The notes below the pieces were generated by a model. The model was given only the letters and a program-made list of their open reading frames with translations, was not told where the DNA came from and ran no database searches. From Sinotaia quadrata (lineage: Eukaryota; Mollusca; Gastropoda; Architaenioglossa; Viviparidae), in NCBI GenBank assembly GCA_028829895.1, contig CM054181.1, forward strand, positions 48,356,759 to 48,420,758: a stretch of DNA of 64,000 nucleotides. Reading direction: 5' to 3'. A program made the translations under genes and the position numbers. Below are positions 26,273 through 39,200 of the stretch, piece by piece (position 1 is the first letter of the stretch; each line of letters starts with the position of its first letter).

Positions 26273-26300
<28 letters not shown>
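26273..26300 (+). repeat. (CA)n microsatellite
   Basis: About 14 CA units. Confidence 0.95.
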
Positions 26301-26304
<4 letters not shown>

Positions 26305-26878
26305 TCACTTTGAAGCCACATATGAAAGCAAATTATAAACCTCCCAGAGAACGTCAGATGTCATGTGATCTTGTATACTAACACTTCTCCATTGCACATC
26401 CGAAACCTTGCACCCTTACCCCTGATCGACATCCAGAAAGGATCTCTCTTTCTCTCCCTGTCCGATTGTTCTGTCTCTCTTGCTTCTGTCACCATCGGAA
26501 ACGCATACACAGTCTTTTAGAAACTTATGTTTCCGCTTATGTTATTAAATTTGATGTCAGCCTGCTTGCTTGATCCTGACAATATGACAATTGTGTGGTA
26601 AGAGAATGAAAACCAAACAGTTTTTCGAATGAAAGTTTAATTCTAAGAGTTCTTTTTAGTGTACAAAGACCAGACATTTAAGAAACAAGAAGAGTGAACA
26701 CGCTGTATATGAACATCATTCTAGTGAATAAGTTAAAGAAAGGAAGGGAGGGATCAGTGAAGCAACAATTTCTGGAATAAGGTTTTACACAAATATAAAG
26801 GAGGAGTTATTTCTTTAAATTATTCATTTATTCTTTTATTCTTTATATTGATACTTGTAATGCATGATGAAAATATAA
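26301..26878. other. No feature recognised
   Basis: Unique sequence. Confidence 0.6.
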
Positions 26879-26985
26879 TGTGGTGGTGGTAGTAGTAGGA
26901 GGAGGAAGAGGAATAAATGAAATAATAATGATGATGTTGGTTGTGGCGGTAGTGATGATGATGATGACGATGATGATGATGATGA
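26879..26985 (+). repeat. Trinucleotide tract (GGT/TAG/GAT)
   Basis: Short runs of GGT, TAG, GGA and GAT in succession. Confidence 0.85.
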
Positions 26986-28369
26986 TAAAGTAAGAATAGA
27001 AATAATAATATTTACTACATTATCTAATGTTTTAAAATATTAAGAAAAGTCATTAGCAAATTTCGAAGATGGAATTCAAATTAACACAAGAATTATATTA
27101 ATTTTAAATAATAATGTTTGCTATTTTCTTACAATCATAAACTTAAATTATGATGATAAATACAATAAAGATTAATGTGTACATAGAGTGCTGTCCTTTT
27201 CGAACTAAACTTATTTACTGGAGGATGGGGATAGGTGGGGGAGACAAGTAAGGGACTGACGTGCTTGGACGAATGTTTCAAAGCTCAAATCTGAGACGCC
27301 GTGAATTGATGACTGACAGCGAACGTGGTGGGTTTTCAATTATATTGCTTTAAACCTTGAATTGAATCGATCACAATTCGGCTAGTTACCTTTGGAGAGA
27401 AAAACAAATACTTTCGTCAACGGTTAGAATTTTCTTGATTTGTTGTTTTATTGGGAAACTTTTGCAAAGTTCAAAGAGAGAAACTTTAAAAGTTAACGAA
27501 GCAAAACAAAAAGTAAATTGCCACTGTCCTATTATTTTTACCAGTATGCAAGTCTTTAATGCAACAAACATTAGCAAATAAAATGCTCCCTTATTGCATA
27601 GTGTGATGACATTGATGACGATCTTATTTCGAGCTTACCACTTCACAAAGAAAATTACATTCACTTGATAGATCATCAGAGTGATCAAGAATTCTCGTTC
27701 ATATCATTACCCAGCTAACCATGATATGAGACAGAACTGTCAGCATTATTCTAGGGTTTTTGCAGTTCAAAATATGTAGAGGAAATCTATATCTCCTTTG
27801 ACATGTAATGGGCCAGGAAGGAGCATTTTATCAAAACTATTCCACTTCTCTGAATTCGTGATAATATGGTGACCAAAGAGGCGTCCTCTACATTAGTATC
27901 ACGTTTCCTTATTCTGTGGTTGTGCTATTTTTAGCAAGGGGAATCACTGCGCCTCTTGCTGCATAAATATTTATTGAAAACCTTTGCGCTGGTTTCAGCT
28001 CACTGTTCAGCGTGTTCGATGTGGTGTGACAATGTGTTTTATGAAGTAAAGATATGCATTAGTGTGGTGGTATTCGTCTGAGTGTTTTCGTGACGTACTC
28101 TTTATTTACGAGCACTCAAAGTAAGTTTATTGTAGTCACGCCGCTATTCTGCTTTATATATTTCTTGTGGTGCTGCAGTGTTTATTGGGGTAGGGCTTAT
28201 TGAGACAGAGTTTGTCTGGGTGGATCATGCTTAATTAGAGTTTGGTTAGAGTTTTTCTGGGTAGATCTTGCTTAAGTCAGGTTTAGGTAGAGTCTGTGAG
28301 TCTAGATAGAACATTTTTTTAAACTGACTGGTTTATTTGTTGCTTGATGTGAAGAATGCTCGTGATTTA
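26986..28369. other. No gene; ~56-bp partial duplication at 28205-28310
   Basis: Two related segments share AGTTTGTCTGGGTGGATC-type text and CTTAATTAGAG; otherwise nothing recognised. Confidence 0.5.
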
Positions 28370-29215
28370 AAATTATGAAAAGTTAAGAATAGATTATAAG
28401 AAGTTAAGATTACATTATAAAAAGTTAAAATTATATTATGAAAAGTTAAGAAGTTAACATTATATTAAGAGAAATTAAGATTATATTATGAAAAGTTAAG
28501 ATTATATTATGACAAGAAGTTAAGATTATATTACAAGAAATTTAGATTATATTATAAGAATTTAAGTTTATTTTAAGAGAGGTTAAGTTTATATTATAAG
28601 AAGTTAATATTATATTGTGAGAAGTTAAGATTATATTACACTAATTTAAGATTATATAATGAGAAGTTAAAATTATATTAAGAAAGGTTAAGATTATATT
28701 ATGATAAATTAAAATTATAAGAAGCTAAGATTATTTTTGAGAAGTTAAAATTTTATTATAAGAAGTTAATATTATATTATGAGAAGCTGAAATTATATTA
28801 TGAAAAGTTAAGATTGTATTATGAGAAGTTCAGAATATATTATGAGAAGTTAAGATTACATTATAAGAAGTTAAGGTTACATTATAAGAAGTTAAGATTA
28901 CATAATGAGAAGTTAAAATTATATTAAGAAAAGTTAGGATTTTATTATGAGAAATTAACATTACAAGTTACGATTTGCTTGTGAACAGTTAAAATTGTAT
29001 TATGATAAGTTAAGATAATATGAGAAGTTGAGATAATATGAGAAGTTAAAATGTTATTAAAAGTTAAAATGATATTATTAAAAATTAAGATTACATTATG
29101 AGAAGTTAAAATGATATGAGAAATTAAGATTGTATGATCATATGTTAAAATTTTATTATGAGAAGTTAAGATTATATTGTCAAAAGTTAAAATTATATTA
29201 TGAGAATTTAAGATT
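28370..29215 (+). repeat. Large AT-rich ~24-bp degenerate array
   Basis: About 35 units of GAGAAGTTAAGATTATATTA type with frequent ACATTA, AAAAG and TAAG variants. No two neighbouring units are fully identical, so the array is old. Confidence 0.9.
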
Positions 29216-30305
29216 TATTGAGCTATTGCGTGTAACTCAGAACTACTACTTCCATTTTATTTTGTTAATAGGAATGTGTATTAGAAATATCAGATAACTG
29301 CTTGCTTTTCGACTGACTAATTACACGGGGTGTGCGTGTTTGTGTGCTTATGTGCGGGGTGCGTGTGCGTGCGTGCGTGTGTGTATGCGTGCGTGCGTGA
29401 ATCAATGTTTTTATTCAGCGACATGTGTGCACTCTTGAGTGTTTGTTTGTTTCTTGTGAATAATTATGTATTTAGTATATTTTGTACAAACATTTTCGGA
29501 TAGATAAAATGTTTTTTTGTTTTTTTAATTTGATGTCAATGTGAATGGCACTGTTCTTTGTTCAGAGATGCGTGTGCATTCGTGCGTGCGTGCGATTGTG
29601 CAGAGTTGGTATTCAGAGTGTGACGCAGGAGTAGCACAAAAATGGTTTCATTTTCAAGCTGCGATCTTCAGTGCTACTCTAAGTCTGTTTTCAACGTAGC
29701 TTTCAAAAACTAGTTACCATTCTTGTTCTCCAACTTTCTTTTAATATTTCAAGAAATTCATTTTCAGGACTGATGATAAATAAAGGCGGCAGTCGGTGTG
29801 CATTCTGGAGTGACACCCATCCAAGAGCAGTGTTCACTTACAAATGACTAAAGATCGATTAGCTAAGAGCGGTATTAGAGTGTCAAGACTGATGTTAGAT
29901 TGGCTATGAGTAGATTTTCATGGGACACCATCGCATTCAACTGAGTATTGGCAAATATTTTACTGTAGACGATCTGCAGTTTGATTGGCGTAGATCAGGA
30001 TCTAGATAGTTGAGACTGAAAATGGATACACAGTTGAATCTGCAACGATTTTTGTTGGATACAAAATACTGCAGTTGGATATGCAAAGATTGGCTGGATG
30101 GTAAAGACTTCAGCTGGAATGTTCAAGATTAGAGATTAATGACTAAACAAATCATAGTTCGGATAGTGTACACTAACATTCTTTGGCCAAATCTCCTAGT
30201 TTCTAATCAAGATTGGACTTTGCTCAGTAAAAATGCATGCGAATCAGGAGGTCCATTTGTCAGACCACAAAACTCATCCGTTGCACAATGCATGCATTGA
30301 ATTAG
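29216..30305. other. No gene recognised; GT/GC-type tract at about 29338-29400
   Basis: GTGCGTGC-type alternating purine-pyrimidine sequence at the left; unique sequence with no recognised content after it. Confidence 0.55.
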
Positions 30306-31760
30306 TAGTAGTAGTATTGAAAGTAGTAATAGAGGTGGTAGTAATAGTTGCAATAGTTATATTAATACTAACATACTAGTAGTAGTGGTAGTTGTAATTA
30401 GTAAATGTAGTAAAGGTAGTGCTAATAAAAGTGGTAGTAGCAGTAGTGGATATGGTTGTTGTAGTATTAATTGTAACATTAACAGAAATGTACTAGTAGT
30501 ACTAGCATTAGTGGTAGTTGGAGTATCAATATTAGCACTCAAGGTACTAGTGGCAGTAGCTGTGGCAGCAGAAATAGAGGTAGTGGCTGTATCAATAGTA
30601 ACTCTAACGCAATAGCACAAATAGTTACGGTATTAGACTTGTTAGTTGTAGAAACAATAGTCGTACCATCTTACTAGTAGTACTGGTAGTTGTCCAGTGT
30701 CATGTTGTAATAATAGTTGTATTAGCGGCGATATTTACAGTCATAATACTAATGCTAAAGTAGTTGTAGTAGTAGTGGTTTTAGTAATAGTGGTTGTTTT
30801 ATTGGTAGAGCTAATGACAGTTTGTAGTTATTGTACTGGTAATAGTAGTACTAATTGTAGTAGTAGTGCTATTAGTAATAGTGGTAGTTTTAGTGGTAGT
30901 GCTAATGACAGTTGTAGTTATTGTACTTGTAATAGTAGTACTAATTGTAGTAGTAGTGGTGGTAGTTGCATTTAACTTTAGTAATAGTAGTGGCAATTAT
31001 ATAAATACACTAGTAATAGTATTACTAAACTGTAGTAGTAGTAGTAGTAGTGAAGTAGTTGTCATAGTTGTAATTGTAATAGTAATACTATTGTATAATT
31101 TTTAGTGGTAGTTATATGAATGTAATCGTAATAGTAGTATTAAACTGTAGTAGTAGTAATAGAATTAGTGGTAGGTGTAATAGTAATACTAACTGTAGTA
31201 ATAATAGTGGTAGTTATATAAATGTAGTTTTAATACTATTACTAAACTGTAGTAGTAATAGTGGCAGTTGTAGTTAAAAAACTAATACAAACTGCAGTAG
31301 TAGTTGTGGAAGTTGTAATAGTAATATTAACTGTAGTAATTATAATGGTAGTTATATTAATGTAGTTGTAATAGTATTTGTAAATAGTAGTAGTGATAGC
31401 TGTCGTTAAAATACTAATAAAAATTGCAGTAGTAGTGGTGGTAGTTGTAATAATAATAATTATAATAGTAATATTAACTGTAGTAATTATAGTGGTAATT
31501 ATATTAATGTAGTTGTAATAGTATTTGTAAATAGTAGTAGTGGTAGTTGTATTAATAATAACTGTAATAGTAGTAGTGGTAGTTGTAATAGTAATACTAA
31601 CTGTAGTAGTGATAGTGATAATAGTTGTAGATGTAGTAGTATTACTGTAGTAGTTGTAACAACAGTGGTGGCGATATTTGTAGTAATGGTTGAAATGGGA
31701 GTACTAATTATAGAAGCAGAAATGGTGATAGTACAAGAAGTAACAGATGCACAATATGCA
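30306..31760 (+). repeat. 1.45-kb imperfect TAG/TGT/AAT trinucleotide array
   Basis: Almost entirely TAGTAGTGG, TAGTTGTAA and TAATAGTA text in a constant 3-bp phase, with local larger duplications (for example around 30820-30960 and 31310-31560). Frames up to 92 codons on both strands come from the repeat. Confidence 0.93.
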
Positions 31761-34269
31761 AGTCATGCTGAAATAGCATTCAGTACCATTTTTTGTCTAC
31801 AAGTACAACAAAAGAGATTTTGTACTCGGTTAACTAAGGCACTCTATATATTTTGATATCAGGAGGTAAAGAGTAGTATATTTGGGATGTAACAAACATC
31901 ATTTGCAATAAGACCACTAAAAGACTGTACATAGACTGTAGTGAATAAATCGGCTAAAATAAATGACATTAAAAGACATTTAAGAAAGAATCATTACCAG
32001 TAATTAAATGGCAGCCTTTATTCTGTGGGACTTCAATGTCACAAGATAAAAGTTTTGTGCATATAAAGATTAAACGTACTTCTCTCTGCATGGTTTTATA
32101 CTGCTAGTCCCAAGGGGTGGGGTTTTGGTGAAAGAGCAGGTCTACATTATCATATAAACTGAAATAAATTTAATTTAATTTAACATTAACTTTGCTTTAT
32201 TCAGTTTAGTTAGGCCGACATTAATTTATATATTTATGACTAATTTCATTTTTATTTATTTACTTTTAAAATCAACACTTAATTTGGGCAAGTACCAAGA
32301 CTTTGGCTCTGATAATTTTTAATCCTAAAATTTCATCACCAAAAATACCGCTGCCAGCCTCAGAAGAAACAGCTATTGCAGTGTGGCATGGTGCTTTGTG
32401 ACAAAAACTATGCATGCTGGCTGGCTCTGTGACAATTTGGTAACCATTCTCTCGGTCTTTCTTTCTTTACAAAAGAGCACACATACAAACACACACACAA
32501 AATACACATATGCGCGCGCATTATATATATAATTATTTATAGATTGTAGGTATTTTAAGAAAACATGTGGCTGGGCTGTTTGCAATCGCTCAAATGATAT
32601 TGGAAAGAAATCGTAGCTGTTTCTCTCGCGACGAGAAGTGGAAGATGTAAACTGTCTCATATTAAATCTAATGATAACATTTTTTTTTCTCAATGAATGG
32701 ATTTGCCGGAGTCAAGGAAGAGTAACGGTTTTATCTACTGCACGGTGCTTTTCTCAACAGACGAAAGTTACCTCACGCTAGTCTCAGAAATCGTGACTGG
32801 CCTCTTGGCCAGTGTAGAACACGCTACATCCAGCCTGTAGTCTCGAGACTGGCCTCCGGCCAATGCAGTGGTGGACACAAGTCAGTGCTAATTTAAATTT
32901 GTGGCGATTTATTTCTCAGCAAGGGGGTCAGAGCAGCGTGGACACTGTGAACTGAAGTGAAAATAATGTACAAAAAGGACGAACGAAATCTGACCCGTTT
33001 ATAAAACCATTCTTTGAACGAATATGTGGGTTTTATTTTACTAAACAATACATATATTAACATTTTGTTCAGACTGCGAAAAATACAAGAAGCGTACGGA
33101 ACACCGGAGAGAAGTGTAAATATTTCGGTAAGTTTTGAATATTTTTTTCATTTATAATTCGATTTTGTTTATTTAAAACTTTTCTACTTTGAGTTAATTC
33201 TTTATATTATTACTTTGAAAATCCCATATTGCAAATATGCTACTTAGGAATTGGGCAGGTGGGAGGGGGGGCGGCGATATAGTATAACTACACTCTCTCA
33301 CGTTATGCATTGTCTGAATGGCACTATTTCATAATATATATCTATTGCCCAAAACTCACGTGTCACTTATAAAAATTGGACCTGTTTACTAATAAAGATG
33401 TTTAGTTAATAAATAAAGTTTATTTTCCCATATTGTATTGCATACTTTCTCTCTATTTATGCTTTGTTCAAATGGCAGACTGCAATAAATGACTGAATGA
33501 TTTTCATTTATTCAAAGTGGCACACTGTTATAAAACATAGGTTTGAATCAAGAAATGGGTAAATAACTTGCCGGCTTTTTATTAACATCGCTCGCCTTCC
33601 TTACATAAGAAATTTATTGCCGTTTCTGAAGTTATCTAACTGATATAAATGTAGGGCGGGTGTAAAAAAAACAGCATGACGCACACTTAAACAGTAATCA
33701 CTCATCGCTACATATATATCTATATATATACCACACGCACACAGCACTTACAAGCCTAGTTATTAATGCATATGTAAAATGACACCACTCTTGACTATGA
33801 TGCTCAAGCCTTAAATAGACGGTTTATTGACTGGTTGTCATTTTGGTTGGTTATATGTGGCTGATTGGTTGGCTGGCTGGTTGATTAGTTTCTTGTCGAA
33901 TCAGCCATGTCGGTGATGTCACATTGGTGAGAGTTATCAAACGTTATACATTTACGAACATTGTAATGTGTACTCATTCATTATAAATTCAAACATTTCT
34001 TGAAACCAGGTCTACGCTTTATCTTTATAGATTTACTTCCCTTTCCGGTGCTCACAATATGTTGTAGACTAATTGCAGTCAAATTTTGGAAATATTAATA
34101 CTTTCTATGTGCAAATTTTTTAATAATTTATTTTTTTTATAGTTTGTTCTTATTTGAAACGGATTGCGAAGATCGTGACTGATTGGACGACAAACCTGCT
34201 TTCAATTTTTTATTTGGCCTACGTTTTACTCAGCACTCACTAACTCACTGCCTCACCTATTTATATACT
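31761..34269. other. No confident gene; short hairpins near 32796
   Basis: ACTGGCC(TCTT)GGCCAGT at 32796-32813 forms a 7-bp stem, and a related GACTGGCCTCCGGCC follows about 50 bp later. A stretch with AG/GT borders (about 33073-33120) is discussed under rejected items. Confidence 0.45.
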
Positions 34270-34615
34270 GATTACGTCTCTCTCTCTCTCTCTCACTTGG
34301 CGATATGTAAAAGTTTTCTTTCTTCTAAATATTAAAGACAAACATATGCCATCACACAATATTTCAGTAGGTGGAAAACGTCTTAGTAAAGAAGATAAAT
34401 CTGTCCTTAATCTATATTTAGCGAACCCCCGTCCACCCACTTTCTTCTTCAACATACGGTTATCAATTTGTGTAAGAAGGTAAATAAATTTAACAATAAA
34501 TGTATTAATCAACAATCAAATACAGACATAACATGTACAATGAAAAAGATTACTTGACATCAGTATTTCCATGAAACCATGTTTGAATAATTTAATTTTA
34601 ATATCTCTACAGTCT
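34270..34615 (-). mobile_element. Family A fragment, inverted (right half)
   Basis: The reverse complement carries GATGTCAAGTAAT, TTGATTGTTGATT, ACCTTCTTAC, GAAGAAAGTGGGTGGA and GCTAAATATAGATTAA in family A order. Truncated before the element's right end, and with a (GA)n expansion at 34277-34295 where copy 1 reads AAGTGATAGACG. Confidence 0.8.
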
Positions 34616-34876
34616 TATATCCTAGCATTGAAACGATGAAACATGAAGTCCTTGTGATTTTCTTAAATGGCCAATTATTTCACGCTCTTCCGATTTATAT
34701 ATCAATGGTTACCTGTTTCAAATTCATGTTAAGTTATATAAAAATGTTAACAGTCTGGTAGCTTCCTTTAATGGTCCATTGTTTCAATTTTTGTGGCCTA
34801 CCTAAAGTGGTGAATTGTTTAAAGTTTTATGCTTAAATCCATACTCAGTTGTTTCTATATTCCTGAAGTGCATACA

Positions 34877-35049
34877 TAAATTTGCCCTTTGTAAGTATTT
34901 CTGAGTTATAGTGCTAGATATATAAATTTATCCTTTATAAGTACTTCTGAGTTATAGCGCTAGATATATAAATTTGTCCTTTATAAGTATTTCTGAGTTA
35001 TAGCGCTAGATATATAAATTTGTCCTTTATAAGTACTTATAGCGCTAGA
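34877..35049 (+). repeat. 46-bp tandem repeat, ~3.5 copies
   Basis: Units contain TAAGTA.TTCTGAGTTATAG, CGCTAGATATATAAATTT and TCCTTTA; starts at 34892, 34938 and 34984. Confidence 0.92.
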
Positions 35050-35579
35050 TGACCGACACTATGTTTATTTCGATACACGTGTTATCTCATTTGATTTAAG
35101 TGCTCATTTTCTCGTATGAAACGTTATCTGAAATTATTGCTGTTAATTTTTTAAAAACCTTTAAGCACTCCTACTTTACGCTTTGTTCGTGAGTGACACT
35201 TACATCAGAAGAGCCATTTACAGTTTTCCAAAGCACGTTTAAAACTGTTGAAACTTATAAATACATCTTGAGACATTTCATCACATAATAAAATGCACAT
35301 AAAACCATAATGTCAGGAAAAGGCACAGCTACAGCCTGTCCCTTCCACTGGCGTACATCCAATAAACTGTCCAGCAGTGACACCGCAGAAAAGGATCACA
35401 TACTTGCAATCAATAAACTTGTGGGGTAGGAGATGGGAGAGATTTTTGGGGGAATCGCCTAATGAAAGTGTGCAAGTTGAGCTTGTCACGTGCAGGGGGC
35501 TGCAATACATTCTGCCTCGGACTTTCTTGCCATGACGCATGAACCTAGAGCACGGAAGAAACATTTACTACGTAAGACA
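35050..35579. other. No feature recognised
   Basis: Unique sequence up to the 27-bp array. Confidence 0.6.
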
Positions 35580-36038
35580 GTATTTTGTGTGTCATATTTC
35601 ATCAGAGTATTTTGTGTGTCATATTTCATCAGAGTATTTTGTGTGTCATATTCCTTAAGAGTATTTTGTGTGTCATATTTCTTAAGAGTATTTTGTGTGT
35701 CATATTCCTTAAGAGTATTTTGTGTGTCATATTTCGTAAGAGTATATTGTGTGTCATAGTTCATCAGAGTATTTTGTGTGTCATATTTCTTAAGAGTATT
35801 TTGTGTGTCATATTTCTTAAGAGTATTTTGTGTGTCATATTTCATAAGACTATTTTCTGTGTCATATTTCATAAGAGTATTTTGTGTGTCATATTTCATA
35901 AGAGTATTTTGTGTGTCATATTTCATAAGACTATTTTCTGTGTCATATTTCATAAGAGTATTTTGTGTGTCATATTTCATAAGAGTATATTGTGTGTCAT
36001 ATTTCATAAGAGTAATTTGTGTGTCATATTTCGTAAGA
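35580..36038 (+). repeat. 27-bp minisatellite, exactly 17 copies
   Basis: Units of GTATTTTGTGTGTCATATTT plus CATAAGA, with only substitutions and no indels: 459 bp = 17 x 27. Because 27 is a multiple of three, three forward frames and one reverse frame stay open (up to 173 codons, with a nine-residue repeat such as KYDTQNTLM). Weak related text continues to about 36300. Confidence 0.97.
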
Positions 36039-36674
36039 CGCTAAAATGAATGTCATATTTTTACTTGACGTCATATTTCATGATTTCTATTGAAAGTCTT
36101 TATTTTGTGTGTCGTTTTCTAAGATAATATTGATTGTGTCATATTGTATCAAAAATATTTTGAGTCTTTCATTTTCTCCAAACATAATTTTGAGTGTTAT
36201 ATTTAAAGTTATTATTGTGTGTTTTATATTTTATATAGGATAATTTGTGAGTAACTTGTACACAGCACGATATTTTGTGTGTCGTTTATTTTGTAAAACT
36301 GTGTTGTGTGCAAGGAAATATTTTATGTGACATTTATTAATACAAAAAAGATTATCTGTGTGTATCAAATATTTTAAAAGACTTCTTTGAGTATATTTGA
36401 CTTTATTAAATGCTATTTTATAGTTTGTTATGTACAGGAGATTATGTTTTAGTTAAGATTTCATTAGTAGTAGAGAAACCAATTTGTTTAAGTCGTGAAT
36501 CAGATGGACAAATAGTGGCGGTGATGTTGGTTTGAGAATATCTATGGCTTTATGGCTAATGCTCTCTATATTATTTGTTTGTCTTCTGTTATATTTTATC
36601 TTTCTGTCTTCCATTTTCTTATATTCTGATTTTCTTCTAGGTCTTATTCGTGCTCTTCTTTCAGCTATTTTATT
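36039..36674. other. No gene; decayed relatives of the 27-bp repeat
   Basis: Scattered TTTTGTGTGTC and GTGTCATATT motifs suggest an older, eroded extension of the array. Confidence 0.5.
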
Positions 36675-37065
36675 TAGGTGCTACTACTACCACTACAACT
36701 ACTATACTACGACCCGTACTACTATTACTACTACTATATTATTACCGCTACTACTACTACTACTACTCTACTACCGCTATAACTACTACTACTACTATTG
36801 CTACTACTACTATATTACTACCGCTACTACTACTACTACTACTACGCTATAACTACTACTACTACTATTGCTACTACTACTACTACCGCTACTACTACTA
36901 CTACTACTACTACTATTACTACTACCCCTACTACTACTATTACTACTACCACTACTTCTGCTGCTGCTACTATTTCTACTACTACTATAACTACTACTAT
37001 ACTACTACCGCTGCTTCTGCTAATACTACTCTACTATAACTACTTCTACTACTACTGTAGTAGTA
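36675..37065 (+). repeat. (CTA)n imperfect trinucleotide array
   Basis: CTACTACTA with CCG, ATT and ATA variants. It is the complement of the TAG array at 30306-31760. Frames up to 129 codons are repeat translation. Confidence 0.95.
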
Positions 37066-37660
37066 TTTACTATTTTTTTTTCATTTTCGATTCTTCCACT
37101 TATTTTTTCCTGTACTTTTTCTTCTCTAATTGGATTGAATAAAAACTGGATCAAGCACCTTCTGAGAAACTAGCAGGTATAGATGACTTTAGGATCCCAG
37201 TTCTATGCACGCACAAGCGAACATAGGAAGTCTTACACAACCATTGACTACATAACAAAGCAGTGGTTTCTCGAATACGTCCAACAAAATTTAATGGCAG
37301 ATGTTTGTACCTGTCTACACTCCAGGATTTTAAGCACAAACAAAGCTTTGGCGATAAAATTTAGGCTGAAATAGATTAATGTCGACAAACATTATTGATT
37401 ATATTGTTTTCCACTCTCACTCTGCCAGGGTAAACAGTATAAACAATGTAATGGCACTCAGTCATCTGTTTGATCTTTTTAAAAAAAGCAATTAGAAAAC
37501 GTTCAGGAAAACAATGGCAACTATTTCCAATAGTGCCCGTCCCCACCAAAAAAAAATGCTCGTTGAAAAAATGTAACTTGAAGGCCCTGTAGGAGTGTTA
37601 TTATTTTTAGTGTGTACCCTTCGTTCTTGCTCTCGTGCGGAGTTTGATATGAGCTTCTAC
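37066..37660. other. No feature recognised
   Basis: Unique sequence; short frames on both strands without recognisable content. Confidence 0.55.
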
Positions 37661-37894
<234 letters not shown>

Positions 37895-39038
37895 CAATGC
37901 TTCCTAAACTGAAGATTTATTTTATTAGCAGTTTATAACCTACATTGTTCTTGAATCTTTCTCAGTGGTAAAATCCCAACACGAAAATTACATTAAATTA
38001 TTGTCTAATTATTTGCAGAGATCAAGTTGTACGTTCAGCCATCTGGATTTCCTGTTTGCACGAAAGTAACATAAAAAATAAATAAATTGATTTGTAACAT
38101 TTTTTTTAAACAGCTGCATAAGACAGTAACGTATAAATTGAATGTAATTGTATTCGACAATTTTAGAACTCACGATTGCGATTTGTACCGGTAAAAAACG
38201 TAATAATATCAAAATGAATTTGATTGCACCTAATTATGAGGAGAGTCATTCCCGAAAGGTGTCTCTAAACCTTTTTATCCCCAGGCTGGGTGTCGTGCAA
38301 ATTGGAATCCTGTTAGTCACTTCTCTCTCACTGCTTTCAGTTTGAGCAGTGGAGAATCCGTTACCCCCGGGCTCGGAGTGAAGATTAGCGTGTGATGAGC
38401 GGATAGATTCAAGCGCTTATTACTGTCGAAAAGGAACCCTTTTTAACGTGTAATCAATTCAGCAAAGAAGAGTGCTATTTTATTATTTTTATTTTTATAT
38501 CTAGTTGTTGTCTGCAAAGGATAACTTATAGCCATCCGTTTCAGACTAAATTCATCTTTAAGGGAAAAGGGTCTTGCTAATTCTTTCTGCTTTTTTTTTA
38601 AAAAGAAGGTATGGAGTGGATGTTGTAGGGTGAGGATTATAATGCTGGAATAATGTGTAAGGAAAGAAGCGATTTAAAAAAATATTCCAATTTGACGATA
38701 CATTGTGATTGGCTACGCATTCATAGTCAAGAGGCAGATTGATATAGTTTCTTGGCAAAATATCTACTTGGCCTGGAAACTGATAATCAAAACGGTAATC
38801 TATTCACTTTCTCTCTCTTTCTCACACATAGCTGTGTATTATCTGCTATAATTATTTACTTACATTCGTTTGGTCATCTATTTCTATCCATTTCTTTCCA
38901 TTTGTTCCTTAATATTTGTCTTTCTCGAGCAATTGTCGAGAAAGAATTATTTATAGTGTAATTACTTGGTGTGTAATAGCTGAAGATATCAACACTGTAG
39001 GTGTTATATTTAGCGTGATGTGATTATGGATCTAACAT
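37895..39038. other. No gene recognised
   Basis: Includes a small perfect hairpin, CTTTCTCGA(GCAATTG)TCGAGAAAG, at 38920-38944. Confidence 0.55.
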
Positions 39039-39200
39039 AATAATTAATCTATCTAGCCACACACGTCTATCCCTTATACTAACACATAATAATTAATCTA
39101 CCTCTAGCCACATATGTCTATCCCTTATACTAACACATAATAATTAATTTACCTCTAGCCACATACGTCTATCCCTTATACTAACATAATAATTAATCTA
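39039..39200 (+). repeat. ~51-bp tandem repeat, ~3.2 copies
   Basis: AATAATTAAT starts at 39039, 39088, 39139 and 39188, followed by CTCTAGCCACAT and CTATCCCTTATACTAAC. The first unit is 2 bp shorter. Confidence 0.92.

Noticed and set aside
33073..33120. Exon-like segment between TTTTGTTCAG and TTCG/GTAAGT
   Set aside because: Good borders, but no frame gives a recognisable peptide and no partner exon or promoter can be placed.
35486..36007. 173-codon minus-strand frame with a nine-residue repeat, as a secreted repeat protein
   Set aside because: Entirely the 27-bp minisatellite; no signal peptide, non-repeat domain or splice context. Kept only as a finding about the array.
38920..38944. 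9-bp hairpin CTTTCTCGA / TCGAGAAAG
   Set aside because: Short enough to be expected by chance in 64 kb.
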